Of a DNA stretch of 64,000 nucleotides, positions 35,944 to 45,076 are shown one piece after another. Source of the stretch: Microbacterium azadirachtae (GTDB lineage: Bacteria; Actinomycetota; Actinomycetes; Actinomycetales; Microbacteriaceae). The notes beneath the pieces were generated by a model. The model did no database searches, had not been told where the DNA came from, and saw nothing but the letters and a program-made list of their open reading frames with translations. The stretch spans positions 124,001 through 188,000 of the forward strand of contig NZ_JYIX01000037.1 in assembly GCF_000956505.1 (NCBI RefSeq), written 5' to 3'. The translations under genes and the position numbers were made by a program. Every line of letters begins with the position of its first letter. The stretch's first letter is position 1.

Positions 35944-36444
35944 ATGTCCGAGGCGTACCCGATCTGGTGGCGTGGAATCGCGACGCCTCCCCCTGCCGAG
36001 TGGGCCTACGTGTTTGAAGCGTTCACCGGAGAGGACACCGCCGGAGAATGGGCATTGGCGGCAGCGATCTTCATCGCGCAGACACGGCGGAGGACCGGAA
36101 CCGGTCCGACGTTCGCGGAGTTGTTCAAGCACCTCCTGCCAGACACTGATGGGCTCCCTGCCCGGTTCCCCGAGGGGCTTGAACACATTGAGCGACGCCG
36201 CGCAATCGCCGGCTTCCGAGGACACGTAACCGTCGAGTGGAGGCGACGCGGGATGCTGAGCTTCGACAAAGGTATGACTCGGAGTCTGCGCGTCGGAAGG
36301 GAATTCCGGAGGCGCTCCCGTCAGCGCCAGCAAGACCTGGCGCGACAGAACACGCAAGTGACGGCCAGTAGGTGCGAGATGCCCGGGGCTGTTGGCTGGG
36401 ATGTGGATGTCACGCGACCGGAGGCCGAGCTTAGCCATGACTGA
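35944..36444 (+). CDS. Hypothetical protein in the transposon
   Basis: 166 residues from ATG 35944. The first half is mixed: SEAYPIWWRGIATPPPAEWA, then EDTAGEWALAAAIFIAQTRRRTG and TFAELFKHLLPD. The second half is basic, with GHVTVEWRRRGMLSFDKGMT and SLRVGREFRRRSRQRQQDLA; this last part and the overall helix pattern suggest a nucleic-acid-binding, winged-helix-like fold, but I recognise no family. It starts beside the XRE inverted repeat and overlaps the next gene by 8 nt, so the two are probably co-expressed. Confidence 0.6.
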   Translation: MSEAYPIWWRGIATPPPAEWAYVFEAFTGEDTAGEWALAAAIFIAQTRRRTGTGPTFAELFKHLLPDTDGLPARFPEGLEHIERRRAIAGFRGHVTVEWRRRGMLSFDKGMTRSLRVGREFRRRSRQRQQDLARQNTQVTASRCEMPGAVGWDVDVTRPEAELSHD

Positions 36445-36820
36445 GATGTTCCCACCCGAGCTTCAGCGCATCATCGACCGGTTTGCGCCCGGCTGGCCGC
36501 CGGTCTTGGAAGTGGCTGCCGGATGGCATCCGTTGGTTGTCGAACTCGATCAAACCCTCGCGCTGATCGCGCCCGCCTACATGGTGCAGCAGGTCAAGTC
36601 GAAGTTCGGATCGTTGAGTTTCCACGCTTCACCCTCCGAGGATGCGTACGAGTACGACGAGGAGTTTCACGAGGCGATACGCGCCGCCGAGTGGCGAAGC
36701 ATCGAGACGTGCGAGGTATGCGGGGCGCCCGCGAAGCAGTATGTGATCCGGCTGTGGGTGAAGACCCTCTGCGACAGGCACCTCTGGGAAGCCAGTGACG
36801 CGGATCCCGGCCCGCCCTGA
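36437..36820 (+). CDS. Small protein with a Cys4-type zinc ribbon, unknown
   Basis: 127 residues from ATG 36437, inside the last codons of the preceding gene. The N-terminus (FPPELQRIIDRFAPGWPPVL) leads to QQVKSKFGSLSFHAS. An acidic stretch (YEYDEEFHEAIRAAEW) precedes CEVCGAPAK...LCDRHLW, a C-x2-C...C-x2-H set that likely binds zinc. The KFGSLRF-x-zinc layout resembles small proteins seen in many bacterial genomic islands with no assigned role. The coupling to the unknown gene upstream is the only functional hint. Confidence 0.6.
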   Translation: MTEMFPPELQRIIDRFAPGWPPVLEVAAGWHPLVVELDQTLALIAPAYMVQQVKSKFGSLSFHASPSEDAYEYDEEFHEAIRAAEWRSIETCEVCGAPAKQYVIRLWVKTLCDRHLWEASDADPGPP

Positions 36821-37031
36821 CCCCTTGCATCGAGCGCGGTGATTCAGGACCGCGCGAAAGGCTTCGACTGGCGATCTCTCGGAGCACATCTCGGCAGCGG
36901 GTGTGCATCGCCTTCGCCCGAATAGAGTGAGATTGGCGACAAGGCATGGTGCCGAGAGTGCGCTGGAAAGAGCCCTACCTAATGACGACCGTTCGAGATT
37001 CCTTTTCCCGTCTGACGGTTGAGCTGTCCTG

Positions 37032-39482
37032 ATGGCACTCAAGAAATCGGACCTGTACAGCTCGCTCTGGGCGGGGGCGGACGAGCTCCGTGGCGGCATG
37101 GATGCCAGCCAGTACAAGGACTATGTCCTGACTCTGCTGTTCGTGAAGTACGTCTCGGACAAGGCCAAGGCCGATCCCTACGCCGACGTCGAGGTGCCCG
37201 ACGGCGGCTCGTTCGACGACCTGGTCGCGATGAAGGGCAAGCCCGACCTCGGTGAGCAGGTCAATGTCGCCATCCGCAAGCTGGCTGACGCCAACGACCT
37301 GCAGGGCGTCATAAACAACGCCGACTTCGATGACCCGGACAAGCTCGGCAAGGGCAAGGAACTCGTCGACCGGCTGACCAAGCTGATCGGGATCTTCCAG
37401 GATCTCAACTTCTCCGGCTCGCGGGCCGAGGGAGATGACCTACTGGGTGACGCCTACGAGTACCTGATGCGTCACTTCGCCAGCGAGTCGGGCAAGAGCA
37501 AGGGCCAGTTCTACACGCCAGCCGAGGTGTCGCGCGTCATGGCTGCGCTTATCGGAATCAAGCCGGACACGCCGAAGTCGGCTACCGTCTATGACCCAAC
37601 CTGTGGATCTGGTTCCTTGTTGCTCAAGGTGGCCGACGCCGCACCGAATGGCTTGACGATCTACGGCCAGGAGAAGGACAACGCCACGCGCGCTCTCGCC
37701 GTGATGAACATGCACCTGCACGGCAACGGAACCGCAGAGATCCGGCAGGGCGACACGATCACGAGCCCGCAGTTCCTCCGGGGCAACGAACTACAGACCT
37801 TCGACTACCTAGTCGCCAACCCACCCTTCAGCGTCAAGTCCTGGAACAACGGCCTGGAGAACGAGTACGGCCGGTTCGACGGCTACGGGCGACCGCCCGA
37901 GAAGAACGGCGACTACGCCTTCCTGCTCCACATGATCAAGAGCCTCAAGAGCGCCGGCAAGGGCGCAGTCATCCTGCCCCACGGCGTGCTCTTCCGTGGC
38001 AACGCCGAAGCAACCATCCGCAAGGAACTGATCAAGCGCGGCTATATCAAGGGGATCATCGGTCTGCCAGCGAACCTCTTCTATGGCACAGGCATCCCGG
38101 CCTGCATCATCGTGCTCGATAAGGAGAATGCCGTAGGCCGGACGGGCATCTTCATGATTGACGCTTCAAAGGGCTTCACCAAAGACGGCAACAAAAACCG
38201 CCTCCGCCCGCGCGACATGCACCAGATCATCGACACCTTTGTGAACCAGAAGGAGATCGAGCGCTATTCGCGGATGGTGCCGATCGGTGAGATCGCCGAC
38301 CCGAAGAACGACTCCAACCTCAACATCCCGCGCTACATTGACGGTTCGGAACCCGAGGACTTTCAAGACCTGCATGCTCACCTCAAGGGCGGCATCCCGA
38401 ACCTCGACTTCGACGCCCTCCAGCCGTACTGGGACGCCTTCCCGAGCCTGCGGAGGACTCTGTTCCAGCCGCTGCGCGACGGCTACAGCCAACTGGCTGT
38501 CGACAAGGGCGACATCCAAGCCACGATCACCGGCTCCACTGAGTACGAAGCGTTCGTGAGTAACACCAACGGAGCCGTCAATCGCTGGTGGAACGGCCAC
38601 GAGGCGTTGTTACAGGGCATCACGAACTCCACCCGACCCTCAGACCTCATTGCCGAGCTGGGGGACAGCCTGCTTGATGCGTTCCGCAGTCAGCCTCTCC
38701 TCGACGAGTACGGCGTGTATGAGCAGCTGATGAGCTACTGGAACGACGTCATGCACGACGACGTCGCCCTCATCATGGGCGAAGGATGGGACGACGCAGC
38801 CAAGCCGCGCGCTGCCCGTATCCTCGGCTACGACAAGATTAAGAAGCCGAAGTATGAGTCGGCGCACATCACGTTTGGCACCGGTGTCAAGGCCCAGCGC
38901 TGGGTGATGGACCTGGTGCCGCCCGAGTTGATCGTCGCGCGCTACTTCGCCAAGGAGCAGGTCGATCTCGATGCGCTGGAAGCAGCCGCCGAAGGTGCTG
39001 GTCGGGCGATCGAGGAGTACCTCGAGGAGCACGCCGTCGAGGAAGGACTGCTGTTCGAGGCGACCGATGATGACGGCAAGGTCACCAACAAAACCGCCAC
39101 GGACCGGCTCAAGACGGCCAGAGCAGAAGGCGCCGATAGCGACGAGATCGAGGCGTTGGTCCACGTTGTCAGTCTCTTCAAAGCAGAGGTTGCCGCGAAG
39201 AAGGCGGCCAAGGAGGCCGGACTCAAGCTCGATCAGCTGACGCTCAAGCAGTACGCGCAGCTCACCACAGCTGATATCCAGAGCCTCGTCATCAATGACA
39301 AGTGGGGTGGCCGCGTGGCCGCGGGAGTTCACGCGGAGCGTGCGGTGCTGATCCAGAAGCTTGTGCAGCGTCTCAACGTGCTTGGCGACCGCTACGACAC
39401 AACGATTGGCGAACTCGACGCCGAGGTCGACGTCTTGAGTGCGAAGGTGGCAGCTCACCTGGTCGCGATGGGAGTCGAATAA
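37032..39482 (+). CDS. hsdM: Type I restriction-modification DNA methyltransferase subunit
   Basis: 816 residues, longer than the ~500-residue EcoKI type. N-terminal HsdM_N domain (LYSSLWAGADELRGGMDASQ). SAM-binding motif I is DPTCGSGS (188-195) and catalytic motif IV is NPPF (263-266), so it makes N6-methyladenine. The extra C-terminal ~300 residues are mostly helical (KAEVAAKKAAKEAGLKLDQL and onward) and may replace part of the specificity subunit contacts. The stop shares one base with the hsdS start (TAATG). The methyltransferase protects host DNA and works with HsdS for modification and with HsdR for restriction. Confidence 0.94.
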   Translation: MALKKSDLYSSLWAGADELRGGMDASQYKDYVLTLLFVKYVSDKAKADPYADVEVPDGGSFDDLVAMKGKPDLGEQVNVAIRKLADANDLQGVINNADFDDPDKLGKGKELVDRLTKLIGIFQDLNFSGSRAEGDDLLGDAYEYLMRHFASESGKSKGQFYTPAEVSRVMAALIGIKPDTPKSATVYDPTCGSGSLLLKVADAAPNGLTIYGQEKDNATRALAVMNMHLHGNGTAEIRQGDTITSPQFLRGNELQTFDYLVANPPFSVKSWNNGLENEYGRFDGYGRPPEKNGDYAFLLHMIKSLKSAGKGAVILPHGVLFRGNAEATIRKELIKRGYIKGIIGLPANLFYGTGIPACIIVLDKENAVGRTGIFMIDASKGFTKDGNKNRLRPRDMHQIIDTFVNQKEIERYSRMVPIGEIADPKNDSNLNIPRYIDGSEPEDFQDLHAHLKGGIPNLDFDALQPYWDAFPSLRRTLFQPLRDGYSQLAVDKGDIQATITGSTEYEAFVSNTNGAVNRWWNGHEALLQGITNSTRPSDLIAELGDSLLDAFRSQPLLDEYGVYEQLMSYWNDVMHDDVALIMGEGWDDAAKPRAARILGYDKIKKPKYESAHITFGTGVKAQRWVMDLVPPELIVARYFAKEQVDLDALEAAAEGAGRAIEEYLEEHAVEEGLLFEATDDDGKVTNKTATDRLKTARAEGADSDEIEALVHVVSLFKAEVAAKKAAKEAGLKLDQLTLKQYAQLTTADIQSLVINDKWGGRVAAGVHAERAVLIQKLVQRLNVLGDRYDTTIGELDAEVDVLSAKVAAHLVAMGVE

Positions 39483-40627
39483 TGACCCCCGCAGTAGAGT
39501 CGGTGAAGTTGGTCGAATTGCTTCAACGGCCAGCCACCTATGGAATCGTCAAGGCCGGTGAGTTTCAAACAACTGGTATTCAGATGCTCCGAGGTGGCGA
39601 CATCAAGGACGGCAAGATTGGCTACGGACTCCCGTACGTTACGAAGCAGAAGAGCAGTGAGTTCTCTCGGACTGTCCTCCAGACCGGCGATGTAGTTATC
39701 GCGCTAGTCGGGTATCCGGGCGATAGTGCGGTGATCCCAGACCGACTGGTCGGAGCGAACATCTCTCGTGCCGTCGGCCTGTTGCGCCCGGGTCGGAGGC
39801 TGTTACCTGAGTACCTGGCGCAGTACCTGAACTCGCCGGTCGGACGGGCCGAGTTCCTGAAGCCAAGCGCTGGATCCGCGCAGATCGTGGTCAACCTAGC
39901 CGACCTGAACAAGCTTCAAGTTCCGTTGCCCGGGTTACATGAGCAGCGCCAAATTGCGGAGACGCTGGGTGATGTCGATGGGCTCATCTCCTCGCTCGAG
40001 AAGCAAGTTGCGAAGAAGCGAGACATCAAGCAAGGCATGATGCAGGAGCTCCTCACCGGGCGCACGCGACTGCCTGGGTTCAGCGGCGACTGGCGCTCGA
40101 TGAAGTTTGCGGAGATGCTCTCGTACCAACAGCCGGGGCGATTCCTCGTCTCTAGTACGGACTATGTGAGCGCGGGAACACCCGTGCTCACGGCAGGCAA
40201 GACGTTCGTTTTGGGCTACACCACTGAGACAACTGGCATCTATGACTCGCCCCCGGTGATCATCTTCGACGATTTCACGACTGCGACGAAGTACGTCGAT
40301 TTCCCCTTCAAGGCGAAGTCATCAGCTATGAAGATTCTCCGCGCAAAGCCTGGCGCGGACCTCCGTTTCGTGTTCGAACGCATGCAACTCGTTGATTTTG
40401 TGATCGTAGATCACAAGCGCCGATGGATTGGGGAATACAGCAAGGTTGAAGTTGACATTCCGTCCACCGACGAGCAGCGGGCAATCGCTAGGGTCGCCGA
40501 GGACGCCGATGCCGAGATCGCAGCCCTCGAGCGCCGTCTAGAGTCCGCTCACGCCATCAAGCACGGCGTGATGCAGAAGCTGCTCACTCGGCGCACTCGT
40601 CTGCTGGCCAAGGAGCAAATAGCATGA
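39482..40627 (+). CDS. hsdS: Type I restriction-modification specificity subunit
   Basis: 381 residues. Two target-recognition domains (about residues 1-150 and 205-330) are each followed by a conserved coiled-coil repeat: EQRQIAETLGDVDGLISSLE, ending MMQELLTGRTRLPGF, and EQRAIARVAEDADAEIAALE, ending VMQKLLTRRTRL. Each domain reads one half of a bipartite DNA site. The target sequence cannot be predicted. Start overlaps hsdM by 1 nt and stop overlaps hsdR by 4 nt, so the three genes form one translational unit. Confidence 0.93.
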   Translation: MTPAVESVKLVELLQRPATYGIVKAGEFQTTGIQMLRGGDIKDGKIGYGLPYVTKQKSSEFSRTVLQTGDVVIALVGYPGDSAVIPDRLVGANISRAVGLLRPGRRLLPEYLAQYLNSPVGRAEFLKPSAGSAQIVVNLADLNKLQVPLPGLHEQRQIAETLGDVDGLISSLEKQVAKKRDIKQGMMQELLTGRTRLPGFSGDWRSMKFAEMLSYQQPGRFLVSSTDYVSAGTPVLTAGKTFVLGYTTETTGIYDSPPVIIFDDFTTATKYVDFPFKAKSSAMKILRAKPGADLRFVFERMQLVDFVIVDHKRRWIGEYSKVEVDIPSTDEQRAIARVAEDADAEIAALERRLESAHAIKHGVMQKLLTRRTRLLAKEQIA

Positions 40628-43600
40628 GCACGGTTGGACAAGTCGAACGCAAGACGCAGAACCGCGTCGTGAGGTTCTTCAAGGAGCGCCTCGGCTACGA
40701 ATACGGCGACAGCTGGGAAGATCGGGGGGCGAATTCGAACATCGAGGTCGCATACCTCCGGAACAACCTGCTGGCGCGCCGGTACGACGAGGAGGTCATC
40801 GGCAAGGCCATCAACGAGCTGTCCAAGGCCGCATCCGTCGGTGGAGTCCGCACGCTGTATGAAGCAAACCGTGAGGTCTACGACCTGTTGCGCTACGGCG
40901 TGAAGGTAAAACGTGGTGTGGGCGATCAGTTCGAGACCGTGTGGCTCATCGACTGGAGCAACCCGGAGGCCAACCACTTCGTCGTGACCGAGGAGGTTGC
41001 GATTGCGGGCGAGCACAACAAGCGTCCCGATGTCGTACTCTACGTCAACGGCCTGGCCTTGGGGGTAATCGAGTTGAAACGCTCGAAGGTGAGCATCACG
41101 GAGGGTATCCGCCAGAACATCGGCAACCAGAGCGCTCATTTCATCCGACCTTTCTTCTCGACTGTCCAGTTCCTGTTCGCGGGTAACGACGTCGAGGGCC
41201 TGCGCTACGGCGTCATCGAGACACCGGAGAAGTACTGGCTGGAATGGAAAGAGCCTGAGGACAGCGAAGTCGGGGCTGACGTGGCCGAACCGCTGGACCG
41301 GGCGATTCTCCAGATGTGCTCGAAGGAACGCTTCCTCGAACTAATCCACGACTTTATGGTGTTCGATGCCGGCAAGAAGAAGACGGCTCGACACAACCAG
41401 TACTTTGGGGTGAAGGCGACACAGGCACGCATCGCCAAGCGTGAGGGCGGCATCATTTGGCACACCCAGGGCTCTGGTAAGAGCCTGACGATGGTGTGGC
41501 TGGCCAAGTGGATCCGTGAGCATCAGCCGGAATCGCGCGTCCTGATCATCACCGACCGCACCGAGCTTGACGAGCAGATTGAGAAAGTCTTCGGCGGCGT
41601 CAACGAGAACATCTACCGCACGACCTCCAGCGCGGACCTGCTGACCCAGGTCAACAAGCACGATCCATGGCTCATCGCCTCCCTCGTCCACAAGTTTCGG
41701 GGCAGCGACGACGACAAGGAGATCGACCGGGACAGCGAGGACTTCATCGCTGAGCTACGCTCGCGCGTTCCCGCCGGGTTCACCCCGAAGGGCAACCTGT
41801 TCGTCTTCGTCGACGAGGCGCACCGGACGCAGTCGGGCAAGATGCACCGAGCCATGAAGGAGCTTCTGCCGGGGGCGATGTTCATCGGCTTCACAGGCAC
41901 GCCGCTACTCAAGGCGGACAAGGCAACGAGTGTCGAGGCCTTCGGCTCGTTCATCCACACCTACAAGTTCGATGAGGCTGTCGAGGACGGGGTCGTGCTC
42001 GATCTGCGCTACGAGGCGCGCAACATCGAACAAGACCTGACCAGCCCGGACAAGGTCGACAAGTGGTTCGAGGCCAAGACCAAGGGCCTCACCGACCTGA
42101 GCAAGGCCCGCTTGAAGAAGAAGTGGGGCACGATGCAGAAAGTCGTGTCCGCTGAACCTCGGGCCAAGCAGATCGTCCAGGACATCCTGTTGGACATGGA
42201 GACCGAACCACGGCTGGTGAGCGGTCGCGGTAACGCGATGCTCGTTGGCGATTCGATCTACCAGGCGTGCAAGTTCTACGAGATGTTCGTCAACGCTGGC
42301 TTCAAGGACAAGGTTGCCATCGTCACCAGCTACGTGCCGAACCCGAGCGACATCTCCAAGGAGGACTCGGGCGAGGGCGCGACTGAGAAGCTGCGCCAGT
42401 ACGACATCTATCGGCAGATGTTGGCGGACTTCTTCGGTGTGCCCGCGGACGAGGCGGTTGGCCGGATCGAGGAGTTTGAGAAGGAAGTCAAGCGCCGCTT
42501 CATCGAAGAACCCGGCCAGATGCGACTGCTCATCGTGGTCGACAAGCTCCTGACCGGGTTCGACGCTCCGAGCGCCACCTACCTGTACATCGACAAGAAG
42601 ATGCGCGATCACGGCCTGTTCCAGGCCATCTGCCGGGTCAACCGTCTTGACGGCGACGACAAGACTTACGGTTACATCATCGACTACCGCGATCTGTTCA
42701 ATTCGCTGGAGTCGGCCATCACTGACTACACCTCGGGCGCTCTGGACGGCTATGAGGAGAAGGACGTCGAGGGGTTGCTCAAAGACCGCGTCGAACAGGG
42801 ACGCGAGGATCTCGAAGAGGCACTGGAACGGATCCGTGCTCTGACCGAGCCGGTCGCGCCTCCCAAGGGCACTCTCGAGTACCAGCACTACTTCGTGGCC
42901 TCAACGCCGGGTGATTTCGCTCAGATCAAGGCGAACGAGGCCAAGCGCGTCGAACTGTACAAGACCGTCTCTGGCCTCGTGCGCGCGTACGGTGCTCTGG
43001 CCAACGAGATGGAGGCCGCGGGCTACTCCTTGGCTGAGGCTGCGGCGATCAAGAACGAGGTCGCACACTTCGTCGCCGTTCGCGACGAGGTCGAACTCGG
43101 TGCTGGCGAGAACATCGACATGAAACAGTTCGAGGCTGGCATGCGCGCACTGCTCGACAACTACATCCAGGCTGACCCGTCGGAGGTGGTAGCGACCTTC
43201 GAGAAGGGCCTCGTCGATCTCATCGTCGAACGCGGTGAGGATGCTCTGACCTCGCTCCCACCAGGTATTCGCAAGAGCCCCGAAGCTGCCGCCGAGACGA
43301 TCGTCAACAACGTTCGCAAGACTATCGTTGACGAGCGAGCTCTCAACCCGCGCTACTACGATCGGATGTCCGATCTGCTCGATGCCCTGATCGAACAGCG
43401 CCGCCAGGATGCCCTCGACTACAAGGCATACCTGGAGCGCCTCCTTGAGCTTGCGACCAAGGTCGGCAAGAAGGAGTCCGACACGGTCTATCCGGAGTGG
43501 GCGAAGAACGGTGCCCAGCGGGCGCTGGTCGACTTCAGCTTCCCTGACCCCAACCTCGCCGTCGTGGTCGACTACACCGTCATGCGCCAGAAGGAGCATG

Positions 43601-43725
43601 GCTGGGTCGGCAGCCGCATCAAGGAGCGGGCGCTGGCCAGGGAGCTTCGCCGGGCATTGCCTGCTGGCTTCGACCGCTTCGAAGAACTATTTGAACTGGT
43701 GAAGGCTCGTGATGAATACCGCTAG
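40624..43725 (+). CDS. hsdR: Type I restriction endonuclease subunit R
   Basis: 1033 residues. The N-terminal nuclease has the Asp...ExK set: Asp in KRPDVVLYV (~135) and VIELKRSK (~150). The translocase motor has Walker A HTQGSGKS (280-287), DEAH (397-400), MFIGFTGTPLL and the later helicase motifs (LLIVVDKLLTGFDAPS). The C-terminal helical region binds the methylase core. It cuts DNA lacking methylation after pulling it in with ATP. All key residues are intact. The 3' end overlaps a metalloprotease gene by 14 nt. Confidence 0.94.
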   Translation: MSTVGQVERKTQNRVVRFFKERLGYEYGDSWEDRGANSNIEVAYLRNNLLARRYDEEVIGKAINELSKAASVGGVRTLYEANREVYDLLRYGVKVKRGVGDQFETVWLIDWSNPEANHFVVTEEVAIAGEHNKRPDVVLYVNGLALGVIELKRSKVSITEGIRQNIGNQSAHFIRPFFSTVQFLFAGNDVEGLRYGVIETPEKYWLEWKEPEDSEVGADVAEPLDRAILQMCSKERFLELIHDFMVFDAGKKKTARHNQYFGVKATQARIAKREGGIIWHTQGSGKSLTMVWLAKWIREHQPESRVLIITDRTELDEQIEKVFGGVNENIYRTTSSADLLTQVNKHDPWLIASLVHKFRGSDDDKEIDRDSEDFIAELRSRVPAGFTPKGNLFVFVDEAHRTQSGKMHRAMKELLPGAMFIGFTGTPLLKADKATSVEAFGSFIHTYKFDEAVEDGVVLDLRYEARNIEQDLTSPDKVDKWFEAKTKGLTDLSKARLKKKWGTMQKVVSAEPRAKQIVQDILLDMETEPRLVSGRGNAMLVGDSIYQACKFYEMFVNAGFKDKVAIVTSYVPNPSDISKEDSGEGATEKLRQYDIYRQMLADFFGVPADEAVGRIEEFEKEVKRRFIEEPGQMRLLIVVDKLLTGFDAPSATYLYIDKKMRDHGLFQAICRVNRLDGDDKTYGYIIDYRDLFNSLESAITDYTSGALDGYEEKDVEGLLKDRVEQGREDLEEALERIRALTEPVAPPKGTLEYQHYFVASTPGDFAQIKANEAKRVELYKTVSGLVRAYGALANEMEAAGYSLAEAAAIKNEVAHFVAVRDEVELGAGENIDMKQFEAGMRALLDNYIQADPSEVVATFEKGLVDLIVERGEDALTSLPPGIRKSPEAAAETIVNNVRKTIVDERALNPRYYDRMSDLLDALIEQRRQDALDYKAYLERLLELATKVGKKESDTVYPEWAKNGAQRALVDFSFPDPNLAVVVDYTVMRQKEHGWVGSRIKERALARELRRALPAGFDRFEELFELVKARDEYR

Positions 43726-44434
43726 CTCCTACCTAACAGTTGCCGGACTTGGGGTCGATGTCATCTACAAAGACATCAAGAACTTGCACATCTCCGTCTA
43801 CCCACCGGTAGGACGCGTACGAGTTGCAGCCCCGGCATCGACGAGCGAGGACACGATCCGTCTCGCGGTGGTGCAGCGCCTGTCGTGGATCAAACGGCAG
43901 AGGGAGCAACTGCAGAAGGCCGACCGGCAGAGCGTACGTAAGATGCAGTCCGGTGAGACGCACTATGTCTGGGGTCAGCGGTACAGGCTCGACATATCGA
44001 AAACGTCAGGGAACTATCACGTCGAGCCGAAAGGACAGACACTGTGGGTCACCACACCCGCGGACGCTGACGCAGAGACCAAGCGAGCAACGCTAGACCG
44101 TTGGTATCGCCGGGAACTGAAGGCAGCCGTTCCTGCGCTCCTGTCCAAGTGGCAACCGGTCATCGGTGTCGAAGCGGGCAAGATCATCGTGCGGCGGATG
44201 AAGACCAAGTGGGGCACCTGCGTTGCGCACTCACGCACGATCTGGCTGAATCCGGAACTGGCCAAGAAGAATCCTCGTTGTCTCGAGTACATCGTCGTTC
44301 ACGAGCTAACGCATCTGCACGAACGCAGCCACAACGAACGGTTTGTCGCGCTCATGGATCAGTACCTGCCGGACTGGCGAGCGCGGCGTGATGAACTCAA
44401 CGACGCTCCGTTGGCTGATGAGGACTGGGAGTAG
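43712..44434 (+). CDS. YgjP-like (DUF45) zinc metalloprotease-type protein
   Basis: 240 residues from ATG 43712 (GTG 43709 also possible), starting inside hsdR. It carries HELTH at 197-201 in VVHELTHLHERSHNERF, the zinc-binding motif of the YgjP/SprT-like group, and KTKWGTCVAHSRTIWLNPEL before it, diagnostic of DUF45. It has no signal peptide, so it is cytoplasmic. This family is often found directly downstream of type I hsdR genes, and the overlap here says they are expressed together. A role in turnover of the R subunit or in defence is possible but unproven. Confidence 0.87.
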   Translation: MNTASSYLTVAGLGVDVIYKDIKNLHISVYPPVGRVRVAAPASTSEDTIRLAVVQRLSWIKRQREQLQKADRQSVRKMQSGETHYVWGQRYRLDISKTSGNYHVEPKGQTLWVTTPADADAETKRATLDRWYRRELKAAVPALLSKWQPVIGVEAGKIIVRRMKTKWGTCVAHSRTIWLNPELAKKNPRCLEYIVVHELTHLHERSHNERFVALMDQYLPDWRARRDELNDAPLADEDWE

Positions 44435-44572
44435 ATTCTGCGCCTCTTTGGTTGGGCAGAACTCGACTTCGTTCCGAACGTTAGTCAAGCCGCGCCATGC
44501 GACCAGGGTGGACAGTGACGTATTCGTCTCACCGACTGCCAACATTCGCGAGATCGGACGATCGGCGGCGTC

Positions 44573-45076
44573 TTAGGTGGCGGTGTTGTCGAATCGGGTG
44601 TCGAGGCGGCGCTGACTGCTGCGGCGGTCGGGGACGAACGGGGCAAGGCGTCGTGCGATCGCGTCGGTTTCTTCCACGGGCAGTTCCGGCACCGTGCCGA
44701 AATCAGTTCCCCCGCTCGGCAACGTGCCCGCGACATGGAAGTGCAGGTGCGGGATGGCCTGGTGTGCGGCGACGCCGTTGTTCTGCCACACGGCGATACC
44801 GGGTCGTTCGTATGCACCGTCGATGGTGAGGCCGGCATCTCGCACGGCGATCATCATCCGCTCTGCGTCCTCGTCGGGCAGGTGCAGCAGTGAGGGCACA
44901 TGCTCCACCGGAAGGATCAGGAGGTGCGCGATGCCGCGCTGTTCTCGGGTGACCAGCGTGGCAACGCGATTTTCCCGCCACAGCACCGTGTATGGGCGCC
45001 GGCCGGTGAGGTAGTCGCAGAAGGCGCACCGGTCTTCGTCGGGGAGTTCGATGGCTGGTTCGCCGGTGTCGCTCAT
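44573..45076 (-). CDS. HIT-family nucleotide hydrolase/transferase
   Basis: 167 residues from ATG 45076, overlapping the stop of the macro-domain gene (ATGA); the longer frame to 45283 lies inside that gene. Cys17 and Cys20 in CAFC may bind zinc. The histidine triad is His110, His112 and His114 in IPHLHFHVAG, with the middle one the usual nucleophile. HIT proteins cleave AMP or ADP-ribose-type groups from nucleotide conjugates. Its coupling to a TIR/macro defence pair is notable: it could remove or shape the nucleotide signal. The C-terminus (RRSSQRRLDTRFD) is basic. Confidence 0.87.
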   Translation of the reverse strand: MSDTGEPAIELPDEDRCAFCDYLTGRRPYTVLWRENRVATLVTREQRGIAHLLILPVEHVPSLLHLPDEDAERMMIAVRDAGLTIDGAYERPGIAVWQNNGVAAHQAIPHLHFHVAGTLPSGGTDFGTVPELPVEETDAIARRLAPFVPDRRSSQRRLDTRFDNTAT

